Assembly (NCBI RefSeq): GCF_021531695.1 | Contig: NZ_JADYUI010000020.1 | Coordinates: forward strand, 1 to 49,936 | DNA: 49,936 nucleotides | Reading direction: 5' to 3' | Source: Roseburia hominis | GTDB taxonomy: Bacteria > Bacillota > Clostridia > Lachnospirales > Lachnospiraceae | Part shown: piece after piece, positions 1-9,927 of the stretch | Layout of the letters: each line of letters begins with the position of its first letter | How positions within the stretch are numbered: the stretch's first letter is position 1 | Translations under genes and position numbers: made by a program | Notes under the pieces: generated by a model | Database searches by the model: none | What the model saw: only the letters and a program-made list of their open reading frames with translations | What the model was told of the DNA's origin: nothing

Positions 1-162
1 CTTAATACTTTATCACAAAGTGGTGTCCTCTTTTTGTTATTTTTAATTTTCCGAGTAAAATTTTACGCTAGCTCCTCCGATACAAAGAGAACAAATGACA
101 AATTACATCTTTGTGTAATATGGCAAGCAAAAAATAGTTTGCGACCTTTTGGCACCCTAATC

Positions 163-194
163 TGTATAGGAAATTCCTCGAAATTTCCTATACA
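163..194. repeat. 32-bp palindromic repeat behind clpB terminator (copy 1)
   Basis: A near-perfect palindrome whose arms are TGTATAGGAAATT and AATTTCCTATACA. It sits directly beyond the U-tract of the clpB terminator. Related sequence lies at 10014-10047 and, as a half-copy, at 22385-22410, each time in the same position relative to a minus-strand terminator. Confidence 0.75.
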
Positions 195-201
195 ATAAAA
201 G

Positions 202-237
202 AAAAACCATCTGTCATGGACAACTCCACAACAGATG
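202..237 (-). terminator. clpB rho-independent terminator
   Basis: On the minus strand a CATCTGT / ACAGATG stem with a 16-nt loop is followed by a T-rich run. It starts 7 nt after the clpB stop codon, so it ends the clpB transcript. Confidence 0.8.
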
Positions 238-243
238 ATTTTT

Positions 244-2826
244 TTACTTGCTATATGCTTTTAAATTTTCGTTTTCAACATCAATCACAATCGTATCTCC
301 TGCACGCACCTCGTCTGCAAGAATGAGCTTTGCCGCCAGTGTTTCCACGGTTTTCTGCAAATATCGCTTAAGCGGTCTTGCTCCGTACACCGGATCATAT
401 CCGTGGTCAATAATATAACTTTCTGCTTCTTTTGACAGTACAACTGAAACTTCCCGGTCCGCCAGTCTCTTATTTAAATCTTTCATCAGAAGTCCAACGA
501 TATTTCCGATGTTCCCTTTTGTCAACGGCTTAAAGAGAATAATCTCATCCAGACGATTCAAAAACTCCGGTCTGAAATGTCCCTTTAATTCTTCCATAAC
601 AGATGCCTCGCATCCAGGACTGATATTTCCATTTGCATCAATGCCTTCTAACAACTGTGCAGAACCAATATTGGAGGTCATGATTAAAATTGTGTTTTTA
701 AAATCTACGGTTCTTCCCTGTGAGTCGGTGATTCTTCCGTCATCTAATACCTGAAGTAAGATATTAAATACATCCGGATGTGCTTTTTCTACCTCATCAA
801 ACAATACAACCGAATATGGTTTTCTTCTGACCGCTTCGGTCAATTGTCCACCTTCCTCATACCCAACATATCCAGGAGGCGCTCCAATCAAACGAGAGAC
901 AGAATATTTCTCCATGTATTCACTCATATCAATACGAACCATATTACTCTCATCATCAAACAAACTTTCTGCAAGTGCCTTGGCAAGCTCTGTCTTACCT
1001 ACACCGGTCGGTCCTAAGAATAGGAACGAACCGATTGGCTTCGTCGGGTCTTTAATACCTGCCTTAGAACGAATAATTGCCTCGGTCACTTTCGTAACAC
1101 CTTCGTCCTGCCCGATGACTCTCTTATGCAGCTCGTCATCTAAGTGCAACGTCTTATTTCTCTCGCTTTCATTCAATTTTGCAACCGGAATTCCTGTCCA
1201 TCTGGAAATGATTCTTGCGATTTCTTCATCCGTTACACTCTCATGCACAAGAGATAAATCTTCATTTTTTATCTTATTTTCTTCAATCTCCAACTGGTTT
1301 TGCAGCTCTGGCAGCTTGCCATACTGAAGTTCTGCCGCCTTATTCAAATCATAATTCTGTTTTGCCTGTGCAATTTCTTTCTTTAAATTTTCTAAATCTT
1401 CACGCAATTTCTGCACACGCTCAACCGCTTTTTTCTCATTATCCCACTGTGCCTTTTTCGTATCAAATTCGGTACGTAAATCAGCAAGCTCCTTCTGCAA
1501 ATTCAAAAGACGCTCCTGGCTTAAATGGTCTTCTTCTTTCTTTAAGGCAGTTTCTTCAATCTCCATCTGCATCACACGACGGTGCATCTCATCCAGTTCT
1601 GTCGGCATGGAATCAAGCTCTGTCTTAATAAGGGCACACGCTTCATCCACCAGATCGATTGCCTTATCCGGAAGGAACCGGTCAGAAATATAACGATTCG
1701 ACAATACAGCTGCAGAAACAAGTGCTGCATCCGTAATTTTTACACCATGGAATACCTCATAACGTTCCTTTAAACCACGCAGAATGGAAATCGTGTCTTC
1801 CACTGTAGGTTCTTCTACCGTAACCGGCTGGAAACGACGCTCCAATGCGGCATCCTTTTCAATGTACTCTCTGTATTCATCCAATGTCGTTGCACCGATA
1901 CAGTGAAGTTCCCCTCTTGCAAGCATCGGTTTTAATAACTGTCCTGCATCCATCGCTCCGTCTGTTTTTCCTGCTCCGACAATCGTATGAAGTTCATCAA
2001 TGAAAAGTATAATCTTTCCTTCTGATTTTTTAATTTCATCTAAGACCGCTTTCAAACGCTCTTCAAATTCACCACGGTATTTTGCACCTGCAACCAATGC
2101 ACCCATATCCAGTGCGAACAGCTTTTTATCCTTTAATCCTTCCGGGACATCACCCGACACGATACGCTGCGCCAGACCTTCTACAACAGCGGTCTTACCT
2201 ACACCGGGTTCCCCAATTAATACCGGATTATTCTTTGTTTTTCTTGACAAGATCCGAACGACGTTTCGAATCTCGGCATCTCTTCCGATAACCGGATCCA
2301 TCTTTTGCTCTCTGGCACGTTCTACCATGTCATAACCATATTTCTCCAAGGTATCATAGGTTGCCTCCGGATTATCGGAGGTCACTCTCTGATTGCCTCG
2401 TACCGTAGACAATGCTGTAAGGAAACGCTCCCTTGTAATTCCATACTCCTTAAAAAGCTCTTTCATTGCTTTATTCGGGTATTTTAATAGAGTAAGGAAC
2501 AAATGCTCTACAGAAACATATTCGTCTCCCATACTCTTTGCTTCATCTTCCGCACTAATCAGAACTTTATTCAAATCCTGTCCAACATATAACTGTCCAC
2601 CGGAAACTTTTACCCTTGCAGCCAGTTTCTGTTCGGCATTCTTTAAAAAATGCTCCTTATTGATTTCCATCTTCTCAATCAGTTTTAGAATCAGCCCATC
2701 TTCCTGCCGCAGTAATGCTACCATAAGATGTTCCTGCTCCAACTCCTGATTGCCGTATTCATACGCCAGTTTCTCACAATCATTAATAGCTTCGATTGAC
2801 TTTTGTGTAAATTTTTGAATATTCAT
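244..2826 (-). CDS. clpB: ATP-dependent disaggregase ClpB (Hsp100)
   Basis: Hexameric AAA+ chaperone that threads aggregated proteins through its pore together with DnaK, in the cytoplasm. Seen: an N-terminal Clp repeat domain (about residues 1-145), first Walker A GEPGVGKT near residue 205, a long charged coiled-coil middle domain (about 400-520) typical of ClpB rather than ClpA/C, second Walker [10 protein letters not shown] near 605, and a C-terminal small domain with GARPLKR. The length of 860 aa is normal. The start was placed at the ATG (MNIQKFTQ) preceded by AGGAGG; an upstream in-frame start at 2862 has no ribosome site. The gene is monocistronic, with a CIRCE box and a sigma-A promoter upstream, so HrcA heat-shock repression is expected. 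Confidence 0.97.
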   Translation of the reverse strand: MNIQKFTQKSIEAINDCEKLAYEYGNQELEQEHLMVALLRQEDGLILKLIEKMEINKEHFLKNAEQKLAARVKVSGGQLYVGQDLNKVLISAEDEAKSMGDEYVSVEHLFLTLLKYPNKAMKELFKEYGITRERFLTALSTVRGNQRVTSDNPEATYDTLEKYGYDMVERAREQKMDPVIGRDAEIRNVVRILSRKTKNNPVLIGEPGVGKTAVVEGLAQRIVSGDVPEGLKDKKLFALDMGALVAGAKYRGEFEERLKAVLDEIKKSEGKIILFIDELHTIVGAGKTDGAMDAGQLLKPMLARGELHCIGATTLDEYREYIEKDAALERRFQPVTVEEPTVEDTISILRGLKERYEVFHGVKITDAALVSAAVLSNRYISDRFLPDKAIDLVDEACALIKTELDSMPTELDEMHRRVMQMEIEETALKKEEDHLSQERLLNLQKELADLRTEFDTKKAQWDNEKKAVERVQKLREDLENLKKEIAQAKQNYDLNKAAELQYGKLPELQNQLEIEENKIKNEDLSLVHESVTDEEIARIISRWTGIPVAKLNESERNKTLHLDDELHKRVIGQDEGVTKVTEAIIRSKAGIKDPTKPIGSFLFLGPTGVGKTELAKALAESLFDDESNMVRIDMSEYMEKYSVSRLIGAPPGYVGYEEGGQLTEAVRRKPYSVVLFDEVEKAHPDVFNILLQVLDDGRITDSQGRTVDFKNTILIMTSNIGSAQLLEGIDANGNISPGCEASVMEELKGHFRPEFLNRLDEIILFKPLTKGNIGNIVGLLMKDLNKRLADREVSVVLSKEAESYIIDHGYDPVYGARPLKRYLQKTVETLAAKLILADEVRAGDTIVIDVENENLKAYSK

Positions 2827-2844
2827 ACAAACACCTCCTGACAG

Positions 2845-2886
2845 TAAAGCGGACATTCGCAATTCGCTTCGCTACTTGCTCATGAA
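2845..2886 (-). repeat. Hairpin repeat, family B copy 1 (clpB 5' leader)
   Basis: Read on the minus strand this is a GAGCAAGTAGCGAAGCG stretch followed by a stem-loop closing with CCGCTTT. Related copies are at 29353-29393 and 49457-49497, all on the minus strand. It lies between the clpB promoter and its ribosome site, so it is part of the clpB 5' leader. Confidence 0.7.
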
Positions 2887-2919
2887 CCGTTCCAATGGCT
2901 TTTTTTTGCTTCTAGTGTA

Positions 2920-2948
2920 GGTATAACACGTTTTGTTAGCACTGTCAA
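2920..2948 (-). promoter_or_regulatory. Sigma-A promoter of clpB
   Basis: Minus-strand TTGACA (2943-2948), 17-nt spacer, TATACC (2920-2925). The -35 hexamer lies in the spacer of the CIRCE box, so a bound repressor would block polymerase directly. Confidence 0.8.
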
Positions 2949-2962
2949 GAGGTGAGTGCTAA
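2936..2962. promoter_or_regulatory. CIRCE operator (HrcA site)
   Basis: TTAGCACTG, a 9-nt spacer, then GAGTGCTAA. This matches the CIRCE consensus (TTAGCACTC-N9-GAGTGCTAA) with one change, in the left arm. It implies that clpB belongs to the HrcA heat-shock regulon. It ends 1 nt from the aguB stop codon. Confidence 0.92.
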
Positions 2963-2963
2963 T

Positions 2964-3845
2964 TTATTTTCCGCCGCTGATTTTTCCATAATATTCCGGT
3001 CGTCTGTCGCGGAATAATCCCCACTCCAGACGCTTTTGGAATAATTCCTGAAAATCGTATGCTTCAATCAAAATTTCTTCTTTCTCTCTGGATGCACTTT
3101 TTATAATTTCTCCTGTCTCATCTGTCATAAAGGAAGAACCATAGAAAGTAAGTGAGGATTCCTGCCCACCATTTTCTTCGGAAGCAGTCACCTTTTCTTC
3201 GCCAATTCGATTCGCTGCTACCACCGGCATCAGATTTGACGCCGCATGCCCCTGCATACATCTGCGCCAATGTGGCATACTGTCACACTCTAAGATTGGT
3301 TCGGAACCGATTGCCGTTGGATAAAATAAAATTTCTGCACCTTCAAGCGCCATACATCTTGCAGATTCCGGGAACCATTGATCCCAACAGATTCCCACAC
3401 CGATTTTCGCATATCTGGTGTCAAACACCATAAAACCGGTATCACCCGGTGTAAAATAAAACTTCTCCTGATAATAATGATCATCCGGAATATGTGTTTT
3501 CCGATACACGCCGAGCAGACTCCCATCTGCATCTATGCAGGCAACAGAATTATAAAGATTGTTACAATCTCTTTCATAAAAACTGATAGGAAGTACTACG
3601 GATAATTCCTTTGCCAGACGCATCCCCATAAGAACTGCATCATTTTCCATCACAGGCTTTGCATAAGCATAAAAATCATACCTTCTCTGCTGGCAAAAAT
3701 AATCCCGTTCAAACAACTCCGGCAGTAAGATTATCTTTGCATCAAGTGCTGCCGCTTCTCTTATTTTTTCTTCCGCCGTCTTTAAATTTTCTTCCATTCC
3801 TCTGTTGCAACGCATCTGAATCGCTGCTACTTTTATCTTCGCCAT
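2964..3845 (-). CDS. aguB: N-carbamoylputrescine amidase
   Basis: Carbon-nitrogen hydrolase (nitrilase superfamily) that hydrolyses N-carbamoylputrescine to putrescine, CO2 and ammonia, the last step of the agmatine route. The catalytic triad is visible: Glu43 in LLPELFE, Lys near 115 in YRKTHIPDDH, and Cys near 153 in GVGICWDQWFPE. The signatures GDTGF and HWRRCMQGHAASN are typical of AguB. The 293-aa length is normal. The start ATG has AGGAAAAAAG upstream. It is the last gene of the polyamine operon, 58 nt after aguA, its metabolic partner. Confidence 0.95.
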   Translation of the reverse strand: MAKIKVAAIQMRCNRGMEENLKTAEEKIREAAALDAKIILLPELFERDYFCQQRRYDFYAYAKPVMENDAVLMGMRLAKELSVVLPISFYERDCNNLYNSVACIDADGSLLGVYRKTHIPDDHYYQEKFYFTPGDTGFMVFDTRYAKIGVGICWDQWFPESARCMALEGAEILFYPTAIGSEPILECDSMPHWRRCMQGHAASNLMPVVAANRIGEEKVTASEENGGQESSLTFYGSSFMTDETGEIIKSASREKEEILIEAYDFQELFQKRLEWGLFRDRRPEYYGKISGGK

Positions 3846-3903
3846 GCTTTTTTCCTGCCTTTCGCTTGTCCTATTCCTCTATCGCCTGTTCTCTCAAATG
3901 GTT

Positions 3904-5052
3904 CTATTTTCTTATCTTGTTTCCTGCCGGAATCTGCTGCGTAATACAGTGAATATTTCCACCGCCTACCAGAATATCCCTCGCATATACCGGTATCACT
4001 GTTCGGTCTGGATTTAGCTCTTGCATCAACGCAACCGCCTTTTGATCGCTTTCTTCATTTTCTCCACCAAAAATGGGAAGTATCACTGCATCGTTGGAAA
4101 AATAGAAATTTACATAAGATGCTGCCAATCGTTCGCCGACTTCCCGCTCGTCTTCTCCCTCTTCAAAGACATACCCCTTTACATCTTCCTTAGTAATACA
4201 AATAGGATGCTTTGGAATCGGTAATTTATGCACAATCATTTTTCTGCCTTTTGCATCTGTTTCTTTTTCCAGATATAAGAGGTCTTCCATAGATAACGCA
4301 TACTGCGGATCGTTTTCATCCTCCGTCCATGCCAGCACGACCTCTCCCGGACGCAAAAATGCACAGACATTATCCACATGTTCATTGGTTTCGTCGTTAT
4401 AAATTCCACGTGGCAACCACAAAACCTTTTCAGCGCCTAAATAATTTTTTAATTTTTCTTCGATTTCTTTCTTTGACAAATCCGGATTTCTTCCTTTACT
4501 CAAAAGACAGGCTTCCGTCACAAGCAAAGTTCCCTCACCGTCACTATGAACAGAACCACCCTCTAACACGAATGGTGCGGCATCATAGCAGGGATATCCA
4601 TATTTCCTGGCAAAATAGCGTGCAAATGCATTGTCCTTATCCCACGAAGCATAAAGTCCATCTACCTTTCCGCCCCACGCATTGAATTCCCAATTTAATG
4701 CACACACATCCTCTGGTCCGGTTACAAAAGTAGGTGCTACATCTCTCGCCCATGCATCATCCGTATCCACAAAAAAAAGTTCTACATTTTCTGCATTTTT
4801 AAACATTTCTTCTGCGGATTTTCTTCCCTTTTCTCCTACGGCAAGATAAACTTTCTCACTCTTTGCAATGGAAAGAATGACCTCACGAAATGCCCTTCTT
4901 GCAGCTTTTGCTTCATATGTCCATGAACCACTCCGCTCCGGCCAAATTAAAATACAGCCCTCATGCGGTTCAAATTCTCCGGGCATATGATATCCATCTG
5001 TTTTTGGGATTCCTTTTTTTATTTTAAGACAGTCTTCCTTTAAAGTCTTCAT
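3904..5052 (-). CDS. aguA: Agmatine deiminase
   Basis: Converts agmatine to N-carbamoylputrescine and ammonia (peptidylarginine-deiminase-like fold). Diagnostic sequence: MPGEFEPHEGCILIWPER near the N-terminus, WARDVAPTF, and the C-terminal GGGNIHCITQQIP carrying the catalytic Cys (about 369). The 382-aa length is normal. The start ATG lies 26 nt inside the 3' end of nspC (29-nt overlap), with AAAGGA upstream, which points to translational coupling. With aguB downstream and arginine decarboxylase upstream it completes arginine to putrescine. Confidence 0.95.
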   Translation of the reverse strand: MKTLKEDCLKIKKGIPKTDGYHMPGEFEPHEGCILIWPERSGSWTYEAKAARRAFREVILSIAKSEKVYLAVGEKGRKSAEEMFKNAENVELFFVDTDDAWARDVAPTFVTGPEDVCALNWEFNAWGGKVDGLYASWDKDNAFARYFARKYGYPCYDAAPFVLEGGSVHSDGEGTLLVTEACLLSKGRNPDLSKKEIEEKLKNYLGAEKVLWLPRGIYNDETNEHVDNVCAFLRPGEVVLAWTEDENDPQYALSMEDLLYLEKETDAKGRKMIVHKLPIPKHPICITKEDVKGYVFEEGEDEREVGERLAASYVNFYFSNDAVILPIFGGENEESDQKAVALMQELNPDRTVIPVYARDILVGGGNIHCITQQIPAGNKIRK

Positions 5053-6178
5053 AACTAAATTCCTTTATTGTTTCTGTGGTTCCGTCTTCTTTTCGCAACA
5101 CGATTGCAGGAAGCGGAATTCCGTTAAATGTATTGTTTTTTACCATGGAATAGATTGCCATGTCCTCAAAAAGTAGCCGGTCGCCAATATGGATTTCTTT
5201 TTCAAAGCTATAATCACCTATCACATCTCCTGCTAAACAGGTAAGCGAACTTAAGCGGTAAGTATATTTCTTTTCGCCTGCCGGATAAGCATCTTTTAAT
5301 GGCGGACGATACGGCATCTCTAAGACATCAGGCATATGACAGGCTGCAGAAGCATCTAAAATCAAAATATCCAGATCATTTTTTACAATATCCATAACTT
5401 CTGTCAGAAGATATCCTGCATTTAACGCTACCGCCTCGCCCGGCTCCAAGTATACTTCAACCTGATAAGTCTCTTTTATATAGGAAATTAAGTCTTCTAA
5501 CTCCTTTAAATGATAACCTTTTCTGGTAATATGATGACCACCGCCCAGATTCAGCCATTTAATCTGCTCTGACTTCAGATAAGAACCGAATTTTTCTTCA
5601 AACACATGGAAGGTCTTTATTAAATCATCCGAATCCTGCTCGCAAAGAGTATGAAAGTGAAGTCCTTCTATATCAGCAGGCAAAGTATCCGGGAAATTTG
5701 CTTTCGTCACACCAAGCCTGGAACCGGATGCACAGGGATCATAGATGGCATGCTCTCCCTGCGTAGAACATTCCGGATTGACACGGATCCCGATGCTTAC
5801 CTTCTTTTGCTTCTCATTAAGTGCTGTATTGTGCGCCTGTATCATATCACGGTGTGTTTCATACTGCGAAAAAGAATTAAAAATGATATGGTCACAAATT
5901 TCCACCAGCTCTTTCATATCATCCTTTTTATACGCTGGCGCAAACACGTGATTTTCTTTCCCCATCTCTTCTTTGCCAAGACGCGCTTCATAAAGCCCAC
6001 TTGCCGTCGTTCCACTTAAATATTCTCCCATCAAAGGGTAAAGACGATACATGGAAAACGCCTTTTGTGCCAAAAGAACATGACAGCCGCTTTTCTGTTC
6101 CAAATCTCTTAAAATCGTAAGATTTTCCTTTAATTTTTTCTCATCTATGATATAACAAGGCGTTTTTAATTCCTGCAT
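5024..6178 (-). CDS. nspC: Carboxynorspermidine/carboxyspermidine decarboxylase
   Basis: PLP enzyme of the alanine-racemase-fold decarboxylase group that removes CO2 from carboxy(nor)spermidine to give (nor)spermidine. The PLP lysine is probably Lys39 in LLAQKAFSMY; the glycine-rich LNLGGGHH and the LEPGEAVALNAG segment fit phosphate and substrate binding, and DASAACHMPDVLEMPYRP is characteristic of NspC. The 384-aa length is normal. An AAGGAG site precedes the ATG. It follows the synthase gene by 26 nt, and the pair forms the SpeD-independent route. Whether spermidine or norspermidine is the main product cannot be read from sequence; with putrescine made by the same operon, spermidine is more likely. 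Confidence 0.94.
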   Translation of the reverse strand: MQELKTPCYIIDEKKLKENLTILRDLEQKSGCHVLLAQKAFSMYRLYPLMGEYLSGTTASGLYEARLGKEEMGKENHVFAPAYKKDDMKELVEICDHIIFNSFSQYETHRDMIQAHNTALNEKQKKVSIGIRVNPECSTQGEHAIYDPCASGSRLGVTKANFPDTLPADIEGLHFHTLCEQDSDDLIKTFHVFEEKFGSYLKSEQIKWLNLGGGHHITRKGYHLKELEDLISYIKETYQVEVYLEPGEAVALNAGYLLTEVMDIVKNDLDILILDASAACHMPDVLEMPYRPPLKDAYPAGEKKYTYRLSSLTCLAGDVIGDYSFEKEIHIGDRLLFEDMAIYSMVKNNTFNGIPLPAIVLRKEDGTTETIKEFSYEDFKGRLS

Positions 6179-6204
6179 CCTCTTCTCCTTTGGTTTACAT
6201 AATT

Positions 6205-7464
6205 CTATTCTACTGTTTTTGGATTTTCCTCAACCACCCAAGGTAATCCATATTGATTTAACATATCCATAAATGGATCCGGATCAAATTCTTCTATATT
6301 AAATACACCATCTTTATCCCAGACTTTATTTACCACCAAAGCGGCGCCAATCATAGCCGGCACTCCGGTTGTATAAGAAACTGCCTGGGAACCCACTTCC
6401 TTGTAACACTCCTGATGGTCACACACATTGTAAATATAGATGGTCTTTTCTTTGCCGTCTTTCTTTCCGGTAAAAATACAGCCAATGTTGGTCTTTCCTA
6501 CCGTTCTAGGTCCAAGTGTTGCAGGATCCGGCAACAATGCTTTTAAAAACTGAATCGGCACAATTTCTTTTCCCTCGAAATTAATTGGGGAAGTAGACAG
6601 CATTCCGACATTTTCAAGACATTTCATATGGGTTAAATAACTCTGTCCAAAGGTCATAAAGAAACGGATTCTTTTTACACCAGGCACATTTTTTGCCAAA
6701 GATTCGATTTCCTCATGATGTAAGAGATACATGTCCTTTTCACCAACCTGCGGAAAATCATACTCTCTTTTGATACTCATCGGCTCTACCTCTACCCAAT
6801 GTCCGTCTTCCCAGTAAGAACCATTGGCAGAAACCTCCCGCAAATTGATTTCCGGATTAAAATTCGTTGCAAACGGATAGCCATGGTCTCCACCATTACA
6901 GTCCAAAATATCGATATATTCAATTTCATCAAAATAATGTTTTAAAGCATATGCTGTAAATACACTGGTTACTCCCGGATCAAATCCGCTTCCGAGCAAT
7001 GCAGTAATTCCTGCTTCTTTGAAACGTTCTTTGTATGCCCACTGCCAGGAATAATCAAAATATGCCGTAAAGCCTTCTTCTTTGCAACGCTTTTCATAAA
7101 TGGCACGCCATTCCTTGTCATCCGTATCCTCCGGCTCATAATTTGCGGTATCAATATAGTCTACCTTACAGGCAAGGCAGGCATCCATAATTGTAAGATC
7201 CTGATACGGCAATGCGACATTTAATACGGCATCCGGCTTATAATCATTGATCAATGCGATTAATTCTTCTACGTTATCGGCATCTACTTTTGCTGTTGTA
7301 ATCTTTGTTTTCGTTGTACCTTCTAATTTTTCTTTTAATGCATCACATTTTGATTTTGTACGACTCGCAATACAAATTTCTGAAAAAGTATCACTGTTTT
7401 GTACACATTTGTGAATTGCAACGCTTGCAACTCCTCCACATCCGATAATCAATAATTTTCCCAT
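6205..7464 (-). CDS. Carboxynorspermidine/carboxyspermidine synthase (saccharopine dehydrogenase family)
   Basis: NADPH-dependent reductive condensation of aspartate semialdehyde with putrescine (or diaminopropane) to the carboxylated polyamine. N-terminal Rossmann motif IIGCGGVASVAIHKC (residues 5-19), then ALPYQDLTIMDACL and GSGFDPGVTSVF, typical of this branch of the saccharopine dehydrogenase family. The 419-aa length is usual. The start ATG has AAGGAG 7-8 nt upstream. It sits between speE and nspC, and that adjacency is the best evidence for polyamine rather than lysine metabolism. Confidence 0.92.
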   Translation of the reverse strand: MGKLLIIGCGGVASVAIHKCVQNSDTFSEICIASRTKSKCDALKEKLEGTTKTKITTAKVDADNVEELIALINDYKPDAVLNVALPYQDLTIMDACLACKVDYIDTANYEPEDTDDKEWRAIYEKRCKEEGFTAYFDYSWQWAYKERFKEAGITALLGSGFDPGVTSVFTAYALKHYFDEIEYIDILDCNGGDHGYPFATNFNPEINLREVSANGSYWEDGHWVEVEPMSIKREYDFPQVGEKDMYLLHHEEIESLAKNVPGVKRIRFFMTFGQSYLTHMKCLENVGMLSTSPINFEGKEIVPIQFLKALLPDPATLGPRTVGKTNIGCIFTGKKDGKEKTIYIYNVCDHQECYKEVGSQAVSYTTGVPAMIGAALVVNKVWDKDGVFNIEEFDPDPFMDMLNQYGLPWVVEENPKTVE

Positions 7465-7481
7465 CTTGTTTCTCCTTTCTC

Positions 7482-8342
7482 TTATGAACGTTTTTCTTCT
7501 TCCTCTAACATATCTTCTACATATTTTGGCAGCATAAATGCGCCTTTATGCAGATTTGTCGTATAATACCATGTTTTGATTTTTCTTTCTTTCCAACGCT
7601 TTGCATCTAAATCCGTCAATGGATGATATTTTTTTGATGCAAAACCAAATAACCAGTATCCGGACGAACAGGTCGGGATATGTGCCTGATACACGCGGCT
7701 GATTGGGAAACTGTGACTTGCCTTTCGATGCATCAAGCGACAGGATTCCTCATCCTCATCATAAAATGGGCTGCCGTGCTGATACACCATGATTCCATCC
7801 TCTTTTAAAGCACGATAACAATTCCCATAAAATTCCTTCGTAAAAAGTCCGGCAGTATGTCCAAGCGGATCTATGGCATCATTAATAATCAAATCATATT
7901 CATCACACTTGGTACGAAGAAAACGTAATCCGTCTTCGTAATAAATTTTCACCCGGCTATCAGAAAGTCCACAGGCATTATCCGGGAAAAACTCCTTACA
8001 TACCTGTACAAAAACCTCGTCCTGCTCTACTACATCAATTTCTTCAATCTCATCATAATAGGATAATTCACGGGCAACACCTCCATCACCGCCACCCAGT
8101 ACCAGCACTTTTTTCACATGCGGATGTACTGCCATCGGCACATGCACAATCATCTCATCATAGACAAATTCATCCTTTTCCGAAAAGACAATGCTTCCAT
8201 TGGAACTCAAAAAGCGTCCGAACTCTTTGGACTCAAATACATCAATCTTCTGATAGTCTGTCTCCTGTCCAAACAATTGCTTTTCTACTTTTATGGATAC
8301 CTTTACTTTGTCTGTCTGATAGTCTGAAAACCAAAGTTCCAT
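7482..8342 (-). CDS. speE: Polyamine aminopropyltransferase (spermidine synthase family)
   Basis: Transfers an aminopropyl group from decarboxylated S-adenosylmethionine to a diamine. The Rossmann methyltransferase-like core has VLVLGGGDGGVARELSYY; the acidic motifs EEIDVVEQD and YDLIINDAIDPLG and the QHGSPFYDEDEESCR gate region follow. About 286 aa. The ATG at 8342 was chosen over an in-frame TTG at 8366 overlapping the speA stop, because AGGAAGGA precedes it at good spacing. No speD is in the operon although the carboxyspermidine enzymes are, so the true substrate (putrescine, agmatine or spermidine) is open. Confidence 0.9.
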   Translation of the reverse strand: MELWFSDYQTDKVKVSIKVEKQLFGQETDYQKIDVFESKEFGRFLSSNGSIVFSEKDEFVYDEMIVHVPMAVHPHVKKVLVLGGGDGGVARELSYYDEIEEIDVVEQDEVFVQVCKEFFPDNACGLSDSRVKIYYEDGLRFLRTKCDEYDLIINDAIDPLGHTAGLFTKEFYGNCYRALKEDGIMVYQHGSPFYDEDEESCRLMHRKASHSFPISRVYQAHIPTCSSGYWLFGFASKKYHPLTDLDAKRWKERKIKTWYYTTNLHKGAFMLPKYVEDMLEEEEKRS

Positions 8343-8362
8343 CTGTTCTTCCTTCCTCTCAC

Positions 8363-9847
8363 TCAAAACTTGCTTCTATCAGAATAAACCTGTCTTTCAT
8401 CGGAAAGCACATTTAAGTATTCTACATTTGGGTCTTCTGTTCCCTGCATGGAACAGCCTTTTTCCTTGGCATAAATAATATATTCTATAATTTCTTTTGT
8501 TATCATTTCCCCCGGTGCAAGAATCGGAATTCCCGGAGGATAACACATCACGAATTCTCCACAGATTTTTCCGGCGGATTCGCGAATCGGAACGTATTTT
8601 TTTTCAGAATAAAATGCTGCTTGCGGAGACACTAAAACCGTAGGATTGATATATTCTGTATTTAACATTTTAGACGGATCTTTCGCATACAAACGCTTGA
8701 TATCCGCAAGTGCACCGACTAAGCGCTCAATATCCTGCAATCTGTCTCCAATCGAAATATAAGCTAAAATATTTGCAATATCTCCAAGCTCAATCTGAAT
8801 ATCGTATTCATCCCGGAGTAAATCGTAGACCTCAATTCCGGCAAGTCCGATATCTCTTGTATACACGGCAAGCTTCGTGACATCAAAATCATAAACACTG
8901 CCGCCATTAATCATTTCCTTCCCATATGCATAATAGCCACCAATCGCATTGATTTCCTCTCTTGCATATTCCGCCATCTTACTTACCTTCGCGAAAGATT
9001 CTTTTCCGCGCAGCACCAGATTTCTCCTTGAAATATCAAGACTCGCCATCAAAAGATAAGATGCACTTGTTGTCTGTGTCAAATTAATAATCTGGCTTAC
9101 ATATTCCCAGTTTACATTTTTTCCGGTCAGAAGCAGGGAACTTTGTGTTAAACTTCCACCGGATTTGTGCATGGAAACGGATGCCATATCTGCACCTGCG
9201 TCCATCGCATTAACCGGAAGATTCTCTCCAAAATATAAATGTGTCCCATGTGCTTCATCCACCAGAACCAGCATATCATGCTTATGTGCCAGTTCCACGA
9301 TTCCCTTTAAGTCAGAGCAAATGCCATAATAGGTCGGATTGTTCACCAATACTGCGACCGCTCCCGGATTATCCAAAATTGCACGTTCCACTTCTGAAAT
9401 TTTCATTCCAAGTGAAATACCAAGCTTCGTATCTACTTCCGGGTTTACATAAACCGGTATCGCCCCACATAACACCAACGCATTGATAACGCTTTTATGT
9501 ACATTTCGCGGTAAAATAATTTTATCGCCCGCCTTGCAGACCGACAATACCATACTCTGTACAGAAGAAGTTGTTCCACCTACCATAAAAAAAGCGTGAT
9601 CCGCACGAAATGCCTCTGCTGCCAATTCTTCTGCCTCTTTAATAACAGAAACCGGATGACATAAATTATCCAAAGGTTTCATGGAGTTCACATCCATACT
9701 AACACATTTTTCTCCTAATAATTCCACCAACTCAGGATTCCCCCTGCCACGCTTATGCCCCGGCACATCAAACGGAACTACCCGTCTTTTTTTCAATTGT
9801 TCCAATGCCTCATATAGCGGTGCACGCATTTGCGGATTGTTCTCCAT
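8363..9847 (-). CDS. speA: Arginine decarboxylase (aspartate-aminotransferase fold)
   Basis: PLP-dependent Orn/Lys/Arg decarboxylase of the short class (494 aa, like Bacillus SpeA/YaaO). Seen: N-terminal VPFDVPGHKRGRG, the cofactor site FMVGGTTSSVQSM, LVDEAHGTH with the PLP-ring aspartate, and the Schiff-base lysine near residue 228 in SVSMHKSGGSLTQ. The C-terminal domain has MCYPPGIPILAPGE. Arginine rather than lysine specificity is inferred from the aguA/aguB genes in the same operon. First gene of the operon; GAGGAA precedes the ATG. Expression probably depends on the long leader described at 10047-10372. Confidence 0.93.
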   Translation of the reverse strand: MENNPQMRAPLYEALEQLKKRRVVPFDVPGHKRGRGNPELVELLGEKCVSMDVNSMKPLDNLCHPVSVIKEAEELAAEAFRADHAFFMVGGTTSSVQSMVLSVCKAGDKIILPRNVHKSVINALVLCGAIPVYVNPEVDTKLGISLGMKISEVERAILDNPGAVAVLVNNPTYYGICSDLKGIVELAHKHDMLVLVDEAHGTHLYFGENLPVNAMDAGADMASVSMHKSGGSLTQSSLLLTGKNVNWEYVSQIINLTQTTSASYLLMASLDISRRNLVLRGKESFAKVSKMAEYAREEINAIGGYYAYGKEMINGGSVYDFDVTKLAVYTRDIGLAGIEVYDLLRDEYDIQIELGDIANILAYISIGDRLQDIERLVGALADIKRLYAKDPSKMLNTEYINPTVLVSPQAAFYSEKKYVPIRESAGKICGEFVMCYPPGIPILAPGEMITKEIIEYIIYAKEKGCSMQGTEDPNVEYLNVLSDERQVYSDRSKF

Positions 9848-9887
9848 AACTGCTTCCTCACTTCACTCTTTTCTAAATAAGGACAAA

Positions 9888-9904
9888 AGTGTGCAAAGCA
9901 CACT
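9888..9904 (-). promoter_or_regulatory. Hairpin in the speA leader
   Basis: AGTGTGC and GCACACT separated by 3 nt, followed on the minus strand by TTTTGTCC, about 40 nt upstream of the speA start. It resembles a weak terminator or a translation-controlling stem. Function not shown. Confidence 0.4.
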
Positions 9905-9927
9905 CTCGTGTTTCAATAAACTAATCT

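Noticed and set aside
1-100. Possible start of a minus-strand gene leaving the window (frame reading ...KKRTPLCDKVL)
   Set aside because: An upstream GGAGGAG exists but no ATG/GTG/TTG start follows in that frame, and too little sequence is visible.
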